The notes under the pieces: model-generated
Database searches by the model: none
What the model was told of the DNA's origin: nothing
The model's input: the letters and a program-made list of their open reading frames with translations, nothing else
Part shown: piece by piece, positions 44,823 through 55,979 of the stretch
Position numbering within the stretch: the first letter of the stretch is position 1
Layout: every line of letters starts with the position of its first letter
Assembly (NCBI GenBank): GCA_020809705.1
Contig: CP085825.1
Coordinates: 3,348,001 to 3,412,000 of the forward strand
Reading direction: 5' to 3'
Length of the DNA: 64,000 nt
DNA from: Calonectria ilicicola
Taxonomy: Eukaryota; Ascomycota; Sordariomycetes; Hypocreales; Nectriaceae
Position numbers and translations under genes: made by a program

Positions 44823-46241
44823 CATCCTTCAACTCTCTATTTCTGACCTCTCTTCCTCGTTTTCTGCCACCCACTTAGGCGCTCCGTAGTTCTTAGATAC
44901 TTCCTTTTTCTCCTCGTGCCCAATATTACTCCATGATTATCTATAGCCAAGTTCATCCAGTAACACGTGATTATTCTTATCTGACCACCCCATGTACATG
45001 TTGACTTGGCTCCAATATCACCAACGCATCAACCGCGCTCACCTCAGACAAGTCCGTTCACCTCACGCCATCTCGCAAGGCTGACCTTGACCGTGGTAGC
45101 TATGAGCTTGAATCTAATGTATGCTGCTTGACGGATCCTCGGCGATTACCCTCCGACTATGACGACAACATTTTGTAGTCTCTGGAGGATCGGGCCCCCT
45201 TCCGTCGGTGTCCGGAGGGAATGCGACCCGAGCCCGCATAACCGCGTCTATAATAAGAGATTGTTATTTTGGTATATATATCTTGTCATAGCTTTCCATC
45301 TTTTCAAGCAAAATCCTGATCCTCGTTTATTCTCGTTGGACCTCATCGTTCCGAATACCTGGCGATTTTGTGAGCTAACAATCACCACGATCACGACCCT
45401 CATGCTATTACAATGTCCTTTTATTTTATGGAAAGGGCTGATTCTCCTTGAGATTTTTCCAGCAATGCGTTTACACATCAGCGAGGCGATGGCTCCCTAG
45501 TAATGATTATTCCATCCCTGCTCTTGGCCTATCTTGGTTCGCTTCGAGACCCAAAGGAGAGGAGATGACGACAGCTCCTGCCATAACAAGAGGCCGCCGG
45601 TTTGGACAGCTTGCGCGGGAAAAAGTCTCCGCGAGATGGACTTGTACATGGTCCACGTCTCCTGTGGAGGCGTAAGGCGGATCCTGTCAATCATCAAAAT
45701 GACTTCAGCCCTACTCCAGGTTAGGGATTCCATTCGAGCTTCCAAACATGACGCTAGTCCGCCTTTGGACAACCATTCGAGATCTTTATCCCGCCTTACC
45801 GTTCTTGGACATCAATTCGAGCTCCACACCTGGGACACAGCCATCATTCGGTTGCAGATGAAAGAGCATTTGGAGGATTTCTGCCCTGGTCTGCGCCAAA
45901 ATGAGAGCCGCTGAATTTTCTGATTGGTCGAAAGAGTGAGTTCGTCTCTACAATCGGGAAACCATTCGAGGCACGCACGATGGCGCGTTGATGCACTCAA
46001 CGACAGGCAGAGGCTGAGCCTGCAGGGTTTGTGGACTGGTATTGCCGTATCGTCGTATTTTTGAACCTCATTTTGTAGATATAAGATCATTTTTCTCCTC
46101 GAGATTCTATCCTGTGGCTACCAACTCGAACTTGAATATCATTTCCAGACATTACTCAATCTCACCTTGACAATACGGATTCTCTTGATTCATAATCACC
46201 AGCATCTATCCATCTTTGACAACCCCCAAAGCCAATCGGGA

Positions 46242-48460
46242 ATGTGTATTATTGCATACAGACAAATAAAAAAGTGGCGGCAGAATAGGCAGTCTGCCAA
46301 ACAGCCATCAATCGAAAATTCGGCAGATGCTTCGACCAAACCTGCGAAGCAAGAGGAGCAAACATGCTCTCACCGTGAGCTACCGTCAGATTCGCCTTGT
46401 CTTGACTGCAAGGCGGAGAGAAAGGCACAGCTTACATATCGATGGAGAATTATTCTCTGCTTGGCCTGGCCATTTGCCCTGCAGTCCCTGGACTCAACAA
46501 TGTACAAACCCCATATTCCCTAAGTCCAATTCAATAGTCGCTGACAGTGTTTTCGCAATAGCATCGCTAGCGCCTTGTCATGGATCGCTGGAGACTTTGG
46601 CCAAATCTCACAGTTGAACTGGGTTGTTTCCGCCTTTAACCTAGCATCAGCCGCCTTTATTCCGTTTTGGTCGCAGATGGCCGACGTCTTTGGCCGAAAC
46701 GCAGCTCTCAGCGCTTCTATTGTCTTTATGATTATCGGAAGCACCTTATGCACAGCCGCACCAACCAGTGCATTCGCAGTCCTACTTCTTGGACGTGGTT
46801 TTCAAGGCCTTGCGGCCGCGGGCCTCAACGTCGTTATTCGCACTATTCTTGCGGACAAGGTATCGCTACAAGAAAACGCCAAGAACTGGGCAATATTCTC
46901 TCTCGTAGCTGGTGTATCATATGCCATCGGTCCCGTGATTGGAGGTAAGGAGTTGTTTAGTATCTGTTACGGTGGAGTTAAACTGATCTGATGAATAATC
47001 TTAGGTTATCTCACCAGCGCGGATTGGAGATGGTGCTTTGCCATCAATCTTCCCATTTCCGTATTAGCACTGGTTATCATCTTCTTCTTCCTTCGAAAGG
47101 AATTGCTTGGTCCTCAGCCCATCCCTGAACTTAATGAAACCCACGAAACTGGGCGCCGCACAAAGTTCGCGGCTAGACTCAAGACCGTGGATTTCGGAGG
47201 CCAATTCCTCTTTGTCGTGGGCTTTGGACTAATTATCCTGGCTCTTACATGGGGCGGCGCAACGTACTCATGGTCTTCCGCGGCCGTTATTACTTCGCTT
47301 GTCATTGGCTGCATCTTTGCTCTTGGATTTTTCTACTGGGAATACCTTCTGGCACCAGGCAACCTTTTAGCAAAGAAGATGCCATATCAGAGGGCTATGA
47401 TTCCATGGACCTTGATCTCCTGCAAGGATATTGGCCTGGTTTTCTATTGCGAATGCGCCACAGGCATTGGCATGTATGCTGTATGTATCTACTGACTGGT
47501 GGCTTCACTAGACTTATGCTGACCTGAATAGGTTCTCTACTTTTGCAACATTTATTTCATTGCAGTCAGGGTACGTAAAACTATGCATCACTCAGGACTC
47601 CATCTAACATGGATTAGGGCTACGACTCCGACAAGGCGGGTATTCAGTTACTGTACTTCCTCCCTGGACTTGGCCTTGGCGTTTACATTTGTTCTTTCAT
47701 GTGCAACAAATGGCCTCGCATGACATGGCCATCTATCTTTCTGGGGACACTTGTGGAGGCAGTCGGTCTTGGTCTGCTGGGTTGGGCCATTTACACAGAA
47801 CATCTCCCCACCATTTATGCGATGATGGCTTTGGTAGGATGTGGTAGTGGCCTGCGATTCATGGCCTCCCCGCTTCATGGAATAGGCCTTTTCCGAGACC
47901 TGCGAGCATCTGTTATCGGATTGTTGGCAGTGGCCATTCCATTCGGCGGCACTCTCGGATTGACCATCATGTCGACTGTCTTCAACAACACATCTGGGCT
48001 CAACTCTCACGATAACGATTTTACTCAAGTCCAGAAGCTGACCGGCTCTGCCAAGGAGCAGGCAATCCATGACGCAAAGGTAAGCATAATACAACAGATG
48101 GATATGCCGAATGGTTAACTGACCTATTTATAGATGGGAGTTGTCTGGGCATTCGTTGCTGTTACGCCCCTCGTGGTAATGGTACGTTGATTTGTTATTG
48201 GTAGAAAATTCACAATGCTGACATCCAATCAGGCGGTTGTATGCGCTCTGTGCATCGGAAATGTTCAGTTTGATCAGGGTCCCATTGGTGAAGATGGGAA
48301 GCCAACTGATCGTATAATTAGAGGCAGCTATTTGCTCAGCCTTTTGAGAGGAGAGAGACAGAAGGGCGGCGAGGAGGAGCAGGGAATAGCTATGAAGAGC
48401 TCCCACGGTCGAGAATGGTCAGAAAGCACCGCGCCCGAGGCCCTCACCCCTCAAAATTAA
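46242..48460 (+). CDS. MFS transporter, DHA2-like (14 TM)
   Basis: Seven exons: 46242-46501, 46562-46944, 47005-47480, 47532-47570, 47618-48079, 48134-48181 and 48233-48460, with introns of 47-60 nt, all in phase, giving 631 residues. A hydrophilic N-terminus of about 65 residues precedes the first helix (LCLAWPFALQSLDST). The motif-A-like QMADVFGRN follows helix 2, LLLGRGFQGLAAAG lies in helix 4, and the antiporter motif C GVSYAIGPVIGG is followed by ADWRWCFAINLP. Helix count by eye is 14, as in the drug:H+ antiporter-2 group. The C-terminal cytoplasmic tail is about 60 residues. Substrate is unknown; this group exports toxins, drugs or siderophores. No biosynthetic genes lie beside it. The many introns and repeat-rich flanks suggest an accessory gene. 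Confidence 0.88.
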
Positions 48461-49043
48461 GAAGCATAGTTGGAGGTTAAAGTTTGAGACATTGGAATAT
48501 GGCTCACGAGAGCGATGGATGGGTTATGAACAGAACCACATATTTGCTACACATTTCATTTCGTAATATAGATAGATAGATACCCGTTTCTTTGTATTCA
48601 ATTTTAAAACATGTCTACTGATTTTGAATTATCTTGAGCCCTTTGTTTTTGTTTGCATGCGGGTATAACTCTGGTATCGCCATCCGCAGACGCCATATCC
48701 GACCAATGCCGAAATCGGCGAATCTAGGATGCTCTGTTCCAAATGATGGATCAACTTTGGGCAGTTTTTATCATGTTTCTCAAAGCCATAGTTCCCTGTG
48801 ATTGATCCGCCCTGGCTCATATCAGCGCTCCAACTAAACGGAAGCGATTCCGAGGTTTCTGGTTTATGTGGTACAATTTTGACTCACTAAATGATAATCG
48901 CCTGACAACCAAATGCCGGCCTATGAACATGGATGCGCGTCCTATTTTATCTCCCCCTCGGCTAGACATGGCGCTCGTCGACTTCAACTCTGTTCTTTTT
49001 TCTCGGGGGCAGAATTAACGAACCATTTTTATCATTGTCAATC
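48461..49043. other. intergenic region
   Basis: A 583-bp spacer with the transporter 3' UTR and the promoter of the 2EXR gene. A short GATA run (ATAGATAGATAGATA) lies at about 48567-48581. No gene is seen. Confidence 0.5.
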
Positions 49044-49871
49044 ATGAGCGTGAGCGTGAGCGTGAGTGCGCGCGAGGAGGAGCAGAGTCCCAACCCCAGA
49101 TTTTGGCTCGAATTCCGCACATTTGATGATGGGCTCTCTTCTCAATCTAAGACAACGGCATCCACGCTCACCGCATTTCCTCAGTTCGCGCTGCTCCCGC
49201 CGGAGCTGCGCTTGAAGATATGGTCCTTTTTGATCCAACCGCGAATAATTATCGCATGTTGTCTGCAAAACGATGAGCATCTTGCCCAGCGGCGCCAAGA
49301 TCTCAACTCAAGGACCCATGGAGATGCCATCCCCGTACTGCTGCGTATCAACCGCGAATCGCGATATCTGGCGCAGCAGCACTACGAGCTGTCTTTTAGC
49401 TGGCGCATTTCAAAACTTTTATCAGACACTCCTATATCGCGACCGGCACGAGTGTGGTTCAATTTTGCGCTAGACACCATTTACCTTCGGGGCGAGTTGG
49501 AGGCCTACGACTCGTATGGGTTCAACTCCCCAATGGTCTATTTTATGCGCCGCGAGGACACGCGGCGAGTGCGGCATGTCGCATGCGCCTTTTCAGAGCT
49601 GGGCTATCCGCAACAAGAGAGCGAGCAAATCTTTGGGTGTTTATGGCACGTCGTGGACGGGTTTGCGGCCGTGGATCGGCTGCTAATGACTGTGGAGGAC
49701 CGGGATGAGGAGGATGTGCGGGGGAGTAAGCTGTTGAGCAGCGATAACATGATGCAGAAGATCTGGAGTGGTTGGCTCGGCGGGTCAACAGTAACGGGCT
49801 CAAGGATGGCGAATAAGCAAATGATGCTGATCCGGGAGGAGGAATTGGCCGGGTTTGTGGCTACTCATTGA
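49044..49871 (+). CDS. 2EXR-domain protein
   Basis: A single exon of 275 residues. The segment LTAFPQFALLPPELRLKIWSFLI (in part) at about residues 41-63 is the defining start of the fungal 2EXR domain. It is followed by the usual RIIIAC, ALLRINRESR-like (VLLRINRESRYLAQQHYEL) and FNFALDTIYLRG blocks. Proteins of this family are numerous in filamentous ascomycetes, have no known biochemical function and are often lineage-variable. The start lies in a GAGCGT tandem coding MSVSVSVS, so the exact N-terminus could vary in length between strains. The 3' side is followed by a MITE 370 bp away. Confidence 0.85.
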   Translation: MSVSVSVSAREEEQSPNPRFWLEFRTFDDGLSSQSKTTASTLTAFPQFALLPPELRLKIWSFLIQPRIIIACCLQNDEHLAQRRQDLNSRTHGDAIPVLLRINRESRYLAQQHYELSFSWRISKLLSDTPISRPARVWFNFALDTIYLRGELEAYDSYGFNSPMVYFMRREDTRRVRHVACAFSELGYPQQESEQIFGCLWHVVDGFAAVDRLLMTVEDRDEEDVRGSKLLSSDNMMQKIWSGWLGGSTVTGSRMANKQMMLIREEELAGFVATH

Positions 49872-50240
49872 GTCATTATCAAGGGTGTTTGAAGAGGGCG
49901 TATGGTGTCAGTGGTTTTGCTTGGCTACTCTATCTGCATGGCGTTTACAGTCGGGCTCTGGAAGCCTGCCGCAGATGCCGGGTTCGCGCAGGGGCATTTA
50001 CAGTCATGATGAACGTGGTGGGCATAAATTGGACATGCCGTGACAAGTCCGGGAGCATCTGCTTTTCTTCCTGGTCCTTGGTGTTGCTTCTCCCACGATC
50101 ATAGGACAGTTTCGATCGATCTTTAGCGGACCCCTCTAGGTGCCATGATCCTGGCCCTTGGGTAGCATTGTAGCTGGATGCATTGCGGCGTCGTGCGATA
50201 CTTACGTCGATGACTTTTCTTTTTGGGCGGACGCGGACAA

Positions 50241-50467
50241 TACAATACACTCCTTGCAAGATTGTCCCCCTGTGACATCCGTACCTTGAGCAGCATGGAA
50301 CTCAACCGCTTGAAGATATTAATCTGATAGCAAAGAAAAACAGAAAACAAATAAATAAATAACAATAAAACCTATACATAAATTATTTATTTAGTTTATT
50401 TATTTAAAATTTGGCTGGAAGATGGCGGAAAAGGTAGAGGGGGTACAATCTTTCAGGGTGTACTGTA
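50241..50467 (-). mobile_element. hAT-like MITE, copy 1
   Basis: This 227-bp element is nearly the reverse complement of 62833-63044. Its ends are inverted repeats of roughly 30 bp: TACAATACACTCC...AAGATTGTCCCC on the left and, complemented, TACAGTACACCC...AAGATTGTACCCC on the right. The centre contains an (AAAT)n/(ATTT)n hairpin at about 50348-50407. No coding capacity. I could not find a clean target-site duplication for this copy. Non-autonomous; the source transposase is not in the window. Confidence 0.78.
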
Positions 50468-52714
50468 CAATGAAATGTGGCATAGAATACTACGTTGGGC
50501 AGCAAGGAAGCTAGAAATGAACACAGTGATTCGTTCCCCACGTCTTGCAGGATAGAGGAGGATCCCATTGGAACCTCGACACGGCTGAGACGTGTGTAAT
50601 TTGGCTGATTTTCTGGCAATGAGGGTCTGGCCGGCAGGTCTCAGCCAGAGGCTAGCTGTCTCTGGATTCTCTGACATGTCGCTTTCCCTCTGGCCACCAA
50701 GTGGTGGTTGAAGCTGAGGCATGCGGCAGCAATGGCTGAGCATGGATCATGGTGAAGCTTGAGTGGGCGCTTATGCTCTGGTAGCTGCAAGCACAAGACC
50801 AAAAGGGAACCTGGAACGGGCCGCTGGCCTGTGAGAAAGCAGGAATTCTGGAATTCAAGGTGGGATGGGGATGCATCGTTGATCCATCACAGTGGGCCGC
50901 TATTTTGTTTTCCAGCGCGGCCAATTCGTTAGGAAGCTTCCATGACAAAGATGAAGCCACAGTACGTCGTACGGAGTGTCGTCCGGATCCGATGGAGGAT
51001 GACGATGAGACCTACGACTCAACCCTCACCCACCAAGATGATTGCTTATCCACTCGCACCTTGTTCCCGTTGCTACCTGCTCAATCTTGCAACGGCTGAA
51101 ATTTGCAGGGCCCAAGTGAAGACCGGCGCAACACAGAGACGACTAAGGAAGAAGGCGGTCTTTTGTTGGGATGCCGCCGAGCCGTATCCTATCTGAACCG
51201 CGTAATGAGACGCAACGGGGAGCGGTCAAGCCACAGGAGAGGGGCCCGGACTGTCACAGCTCAGCCGCAGCTTACCCCCAGTCCAGTCAATGGAGAGATT
51301 TCCCAGCGCTGAAACAAGCAGGTCTGGATGTTGTAGCCGCTCGTGTAGCATCATCAGCGACTTGACGTCGGATGCGTGACGAGCTGAGTAACACAGAAGG
51401 AGATGGAGGCCCATAGATTGCCATGGGCCTCGGCATGGAAATGTCCAGATCTCAAGAGACTGGCCCAGATGCGAGGAGAAGGCATCGGAAGATGCTTGAA
51501 TCACTTGTTGGTTGGTTGCCCAGCCAGTGATTGGGCAGCGAAAAAGCTCGCCGAAAGTTCCAGGTTGCCACGCCACCGCCGCCGCCCCAGCGGGCGGGCA
51601 CCCCTCCATGGAGGAACCCACCCGCCCACAGAGGGTAGTGGAAGCCCCGCGAATTGTCGATTGGGAAATTCCACGGGCAAAACATGTAATCTTGACAGTT
51701 GGGCGGGCGGTCTGGGTCGGGTGGCTGCCTGGGTAGAGTTGCCTCACCAGGGGGGGCGGAGCAGGGTAAGGCAGAGACTGAGCGAGTGCGTCAGGGCAGT
51801 GCCGCATGGTGCAGCAGAAAGCATCCCTGAAGGGCGAAATGCATGATGGCGTCTACACATTTGTTACAATTAGGGTGCTGGTTGAACTGCTGCTTACCCA
51901 GGTACCAACAAGGCAGCCCGGCCATGATGTGCACTTGCACTGGCACTCGCACGGGTGGTGGTGGGAGACACAGAGTGCATACAGTAGTACAGTTATCCTC
52001 CCTGCAAAGAATTGATTGATTGCATTCCCTCTCTTTGTCGCGCTTGGGTCGCTGTGACGCTAGAAACCATGACGCCCCTAATCTCGATGAAAGGGGTTTT
52101 TTTTTTTTCTTTCCTTCCCTGGGTGAGGGGCAGCTCATGGCCCGTCCGGTCTGTAAGAAAGTCATGGAGGGGGAGGGACGCCAATCCAGAGTGGGAGGCA
52201 GGGAGCTAGCTAGGCTGCTACCCCCCCTCCAGAAGGCAACTTGTAAGAGGTGGGGCAAAGTACCAGGTACAAGCTCGATACTGGCGCTGGCCTCGCTCAG
52301 CCTGGTTGAGGCCTTCGTACACATGCAGACGGGCGCCTCCAGCAGTGTACACGCGCATGGAGCAGGCTGCGTGCCCGAGCGCCAAGGTACCAGGCACCTC
52401 TGGGCGCTGGGCGCTAGGATTGCCCTGGCCACCGCAACCCCGCCGGCTGCCCCGCGATGGAATTTTTCGAGGATGACATCAACGAGGAGTTGAGTAGAAT
52501 CAGAGTAACGCGCAGAATAGAGAAGAAGGAAGAACAAACGGTGACAAGGGCTCAAAGGATGCCCCTGCAGACGAGCAAACGGGAGGCGCCTGTTTTTTCG
52601 GGTTGCCAGGGCCTTCGAGTGGCCCACAGGCTCTTCCAGGTGCTCGCAGGTGCTTCGTTACCCTGCTAGAGGGTTCCCGGGCCCCTGCACACAAAAGCTG
52701 GTGTGGGTTCCTTT

Positions 52715-52739
52715 GGAACAGCGCAGAACCGCATCGAAC
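52715..52739 (+). promoter_or_regulatory. step-type heat-shock element of Hsp70
   Basis: Three GAA triplets stand at 52716, 52726 and 52736, exactly 10 bp apart and in the same orientation, each within nGAAn. This is the step-type HSE arrangement known to be bound by fungal Hsf1. It lies about 185-210 bp upstream of the Hsp70 start codon. Confidence 0.6.
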
Positions 52740-52923
52740 CTTGACACCCGCCTTTATTTAGATGCTTTCCCAACCTGAGCAACACATCTCTTCTCTCTCC
52801 AAAACATAACACATACAAATACCCCAAAAGCGAAGTCTTCAAACCCTTCCTCACACCTTTTGAAGCACCTTTCTTTTTTCTCCTTATTTCTCCATTTCCT
52901 CATCGCATTTTCCTTCACACAAA

Positions 52924-54972
52924 ATGGGTCCCGCCGTCGGTATCGATTTGGGTACCACGTACTCCTGCGTGGGTATCTTCCGCGAGGATCGGTAAGTTCT
53001 TTATTCCTATGGTCCCTTGTACTCGCAGGGGACTCCCCTCATGCCTCACGAACTGCCTGCTAACTGATTCTTTAGATGTGATATCATTGCCAATGACCAG
53101 GGTAACCGAACCACCCCCTCCTTCGTCGGTTTCACCGACACCGAGCGTCTTATTGGTGATGCCGCCAAGAACCAAGTCGCCATGAACCCCCAGAACACCG
53201 TCTTCGACGCCAAGCGATTGATCGGCCGCAAGTTCAGCGATGCCGAGGTCCAGGCTGATATGAAGCACTTCCCCTTCAAGATCATTGACAAGGGTGGCAA
53301 GCCCGTCATTGAGGTTGAGTTCAAGGGCGAGACCAAGACCTTCACCCCCGAAGAGATCTCCTCCATGGTCTTGACCAAGATGCGTGAGACTGCCGAGGCT
53401 TACCTTGGTGAGACCGTCAACAACGCCGTCGTCACCGTCCCTGCCTACTTCAACGACAGCCAGCGTCAGGCTACCAAGGATGCTGGTCTTATTGCCGGCC
53501 TCAACGTTCTGCGAATCATCAACGAGCCTACTGCCGCTGCCATTGCCTACGGTCTTGACAAGAAGGTTGAGGGCGAGCGCAACGTCCTGATCTTCGATCT
53601 TGGTGGTGGTACTTTCGATGTGTCTCTCCTCACCATCGAGGAGGGTATCTTCGAGGTCAAGTCCACTGCTGGTGACACCCACTTGGGTGGTGAAGATTTC
53701 GACAACCGCCTTGTCAACCACTTCGTCAATGAATTCAAGCGAAAACATAAGAAAGATCTGAGCACCAACGTTCGTGCTCTTCGTCGTCTTCGTACTGCTT
53801 GTGAACGTGCCAAGCGAACTCTTTCTTCCTCCGCCCAGACCTCCATTGAGATCGACTCTCTGTTCGAGGGTATCGATTTCTACACCTCTATTACCCGAGC
53901 CCGTTTCGAGGAGCTCTGCCAGGATCTCTTCCGATCCACCATCCAGCCCGTCGACCGTGTCCTGACTGACGCCAAGATCGACAAGAGCCAGGTCCACGAG
54001 ATCGTCCTCGTCGGTGGTTCCACCCGTATCCCCCGTGTCCAGAAGCTCATTACCGACTACTTCAACGGCAAGGAGCCCAACAAGTCCATCAACCCCGATG
54101 AGGCCGTTGCCTACGGTGCCGCCGTCCAGGCCGCTATCCTGTCTGGTGACACCTCCTCCAAGTCCACCAACGAGATTCTCCTTCTCGATGTCGCTCCCCT
54201 CTCTCTCGGTATCGAGACTGCTGGTGGTATGATGACCAAGCTCATCCCCCGCAACACCACCATCCCCACCAAGAAGTCCGAGGTCTTCTCCACCTTCTCT
54301 GACAACCAGCCCGGTGTCCTTATCCAGGTCTACGAGGGTGAGCGTCAGCGCACCAAGGACAACAACCTGCTCGGAAAGTTCGAGCTTACTGGCATCCCCC
54401 CTGCCCCTCGTGGTGTCCCCCAGATCGAGGTTACCTTCGATGTTGATGCCAACGGTATCATGAACGTCTCCGCTGTTGAGAAGGGCACTGGCAAGTCCAA
54501 CAAGATTGTCATTACCAACGACAAGGGCCGCCTGTCCAAGGAGGAGATCGAGCGCATGCTTTCTGATGCCGAGAAGTACAAGGAGGAGGATGAGGCTGAG
54601 GGCCGCCGTGTCTCTGCCAAGAACGGCCTTGAGTCTTACGCCTACTCTCTCCGCAACACCCTCAGCGACTCCAAGGTCGAGGAGAAGATCGAAGCCGCCG
54701 ACAAGGAGACTCTCAAGACTGAGATCGACAAGGTCGTTGCCTGGCTCGATGACAACCAGCAGGCCACTCGTGAGGAGTACGAGGAGCACCAGAAGGAGCT
54801 CGAGGGCATTGCCAACCCCATCATGATGAAGTTCTACGGAGCTGGTGGTGAGGGCGGCCCTGGCATGCCCGGTGCTGCTCCTGGTGGCTTCCCCGGTGCC
54901 GGCGGTCCTGGCGGTGCTGGCGCTCCTCCCCGTGGTACCGATGACGGCCCCACTGTTGAGGAGGTTGACTAA
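52924..54972 (+). CDS. cytosolic Hsp70 chaperone (Ssa type)
   Basis: Exons 52924-52991 and 53076-54972 (84-nt intron with GCTAAC branch) give 654 residues, the usual length. The ATPase domain shows [73 protein letters not shown] and [11 protein letters not shown]. The substrate domain begins after the linker [15 protein letters not shown] Gly/Pro/Ala-rich tail leads to the terminal EEVD, which binds TPR co-chaperones such as Hop and CHIP and marks the cytosolic form. No ER signal or mitochondrial peptide is present. Codon bias is very strong, indicating high expression. It folds new and stress-damaged proteins. The promoter holds a step-type heat-shock element, and the candidate regulator Hsf1 is encoded 41 kb away. 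A 712-codon antisense frame across it is a bias artefact. Confidence 0.98.
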
Positions 54973-55163
54973 ATTCTTTGATACCCCAACATCAGTCTCG
55001 ACTTCTAGATTGGTCAAGCATCTGATGATGATGCAGAGACTAGGGGTCTTCAAGGGATGATGAGATGATTAGATTTTCTATTTTTTGTTACGCATTTCAC
55101 GGTTACGAACAGGGAAAAGCTCGGTGGTTGACCTGGGTTTGTACTTTAATGAATCAATGGATC

Positions 55164-55169
55164 AATAAA
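55164..55169 (+). terminator. AATAAA polyadenylation signal of Hsp70
   Basis: AATAAA about 192 bp after the stop codon, within an A-rich context (ATCAATAAAAAAC). This is a plausible 3'-end signal; alternatives further on are not excluded. Confidence 0.45.
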
Positions 55170-55291
55170 AAACTTATGAACTTAAACTTATCTTGTGCCT
55201 TGTGTATATGAATTTGATCGAATTGTGACCGGAGCCCATCTTATTGAATATATCATGCTTGGTTTTTCGCTGCTTGTTCATATGGGAGAGA

Positions 55292-55341
55292 GAAATAAAT
55301 AAATACTAAATAACGTTAGTTTTATTTTTATTTATTTATAA
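55292..55341. repeat. (AAAT)n inverted repeat
   Basis: GAAATAAATAAATAC is mirrored by ATTTTTATTTATTTATA about 20 bp later. It lies 320 bp beyond the Hsp70 stop codon. Confidence 0.7.
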
Positions 55342-55979
55342 AATATCTGACCAAGGCCAATAGACCTTATTCCTGGTGGTCGCGATCTTGCTAGTGACCG
55401 AGCTGTTCTATCACCTTGGCATCCTATAGAGGTGATGGGTGTGCTTGTCGATATCGCATTACATGTGAAGATGAGCAAGTTGACACCAAAGCCGCTTATC
55501 TATTTGAAGTTGAAGGTTTATATAACATAAGCAACTATATGTAAGATGACATAGAGTTTGAGAATCGAAGGAAGAAGGGTGGGAGGACCGCTCGTAGGTT
55601 AACATGACGAGGTTTCTTATCTAGCTTTTCTTGATCTTCTCTCTGTTGCGCCGCAGTGAATGGGGTAGCAATATCAAGATATCGCTGGTGGATTAAAAAG
55701 ATATCGGGTTTCAAATGCGCTCTTTGTAAAGGGAATGGAGTCGATTTTTTAATCTATTCAAACGATGCGAATGACGCTTGTTTGATTTTAGTTGTTGAGC
55801 AACGCATTGCTTTTACCTGATGTCGACTGTCTGTCGGGTTTAGGTATCCTTTCCTGCTCTTTCCCCCTCACTCCCTCCCTAACGTACAAAAAAATGGCGA
55901 CCCGAGATTGGGACGACAAGTTTAAACAGATATCTTATTCTTACATTCATTATACCAAGTAAACATCCCTCTCGTACAA

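Larger units (their letters stand above)
43418..46241. other. repeat-bearing intergenic region
   Basis: About 2.8 kb from the ALDH stop to the transporter start. It contains the dispersed repeat copy at 43789-44187 and the (AAAT)n inverted repeat at 44756-44822. Several short ORFs (for example 45534-45914) lack an ATG in good context or any domain. No gene is supported. Confidence 0.5.
49872..52923. other. intergenic region with MITE and Hsp70 promoter
   Basis: Three kilobases without a supported gene. The left part holds the MITE at 50241-50467. From 50.6 to 52.7 kb there are overlapping ORFs on both strands, including a 278-codon minus-strand frame (51791-52627), but none has a domain and their codon use is unlike the neighbours. 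The last 250 bp are the Hsp70 promoter and leader. Confidence 0.5.
54973..55979. other. convergent 3' intergenic region
   Basis: About 1 kb between the Hsp70 stop and the Emi1 stop. It contains a poly(A) signal and an (AAAT)n inverted repeat, both listed separately. No gene is seen. Confidence 0.55.

Noticed and set aside
46242..48460. Secondary-metabolite cluster around the MFS transporter
   Set aside because: No synthase, oxidoreductase or pathway regulator lies beside it; the dehydrogenase is a housekeeping AldA type.
51791..52627. 278-codon minus-strand ORF upstream of Hsp70
   Set aside because: No domain or coherent composition, and it overlaps several equally long frames on the other strand.
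52915..55053. 712-codon antisense ORF across Hsp70
   Set aside because: Long antisense frames opposite strongly codon-biased Hsp70 genes are a known artefact. The translation is low-complexity Leu/Val/Gly/Asp with no domain, and Hsp70 itself is unmistakable.
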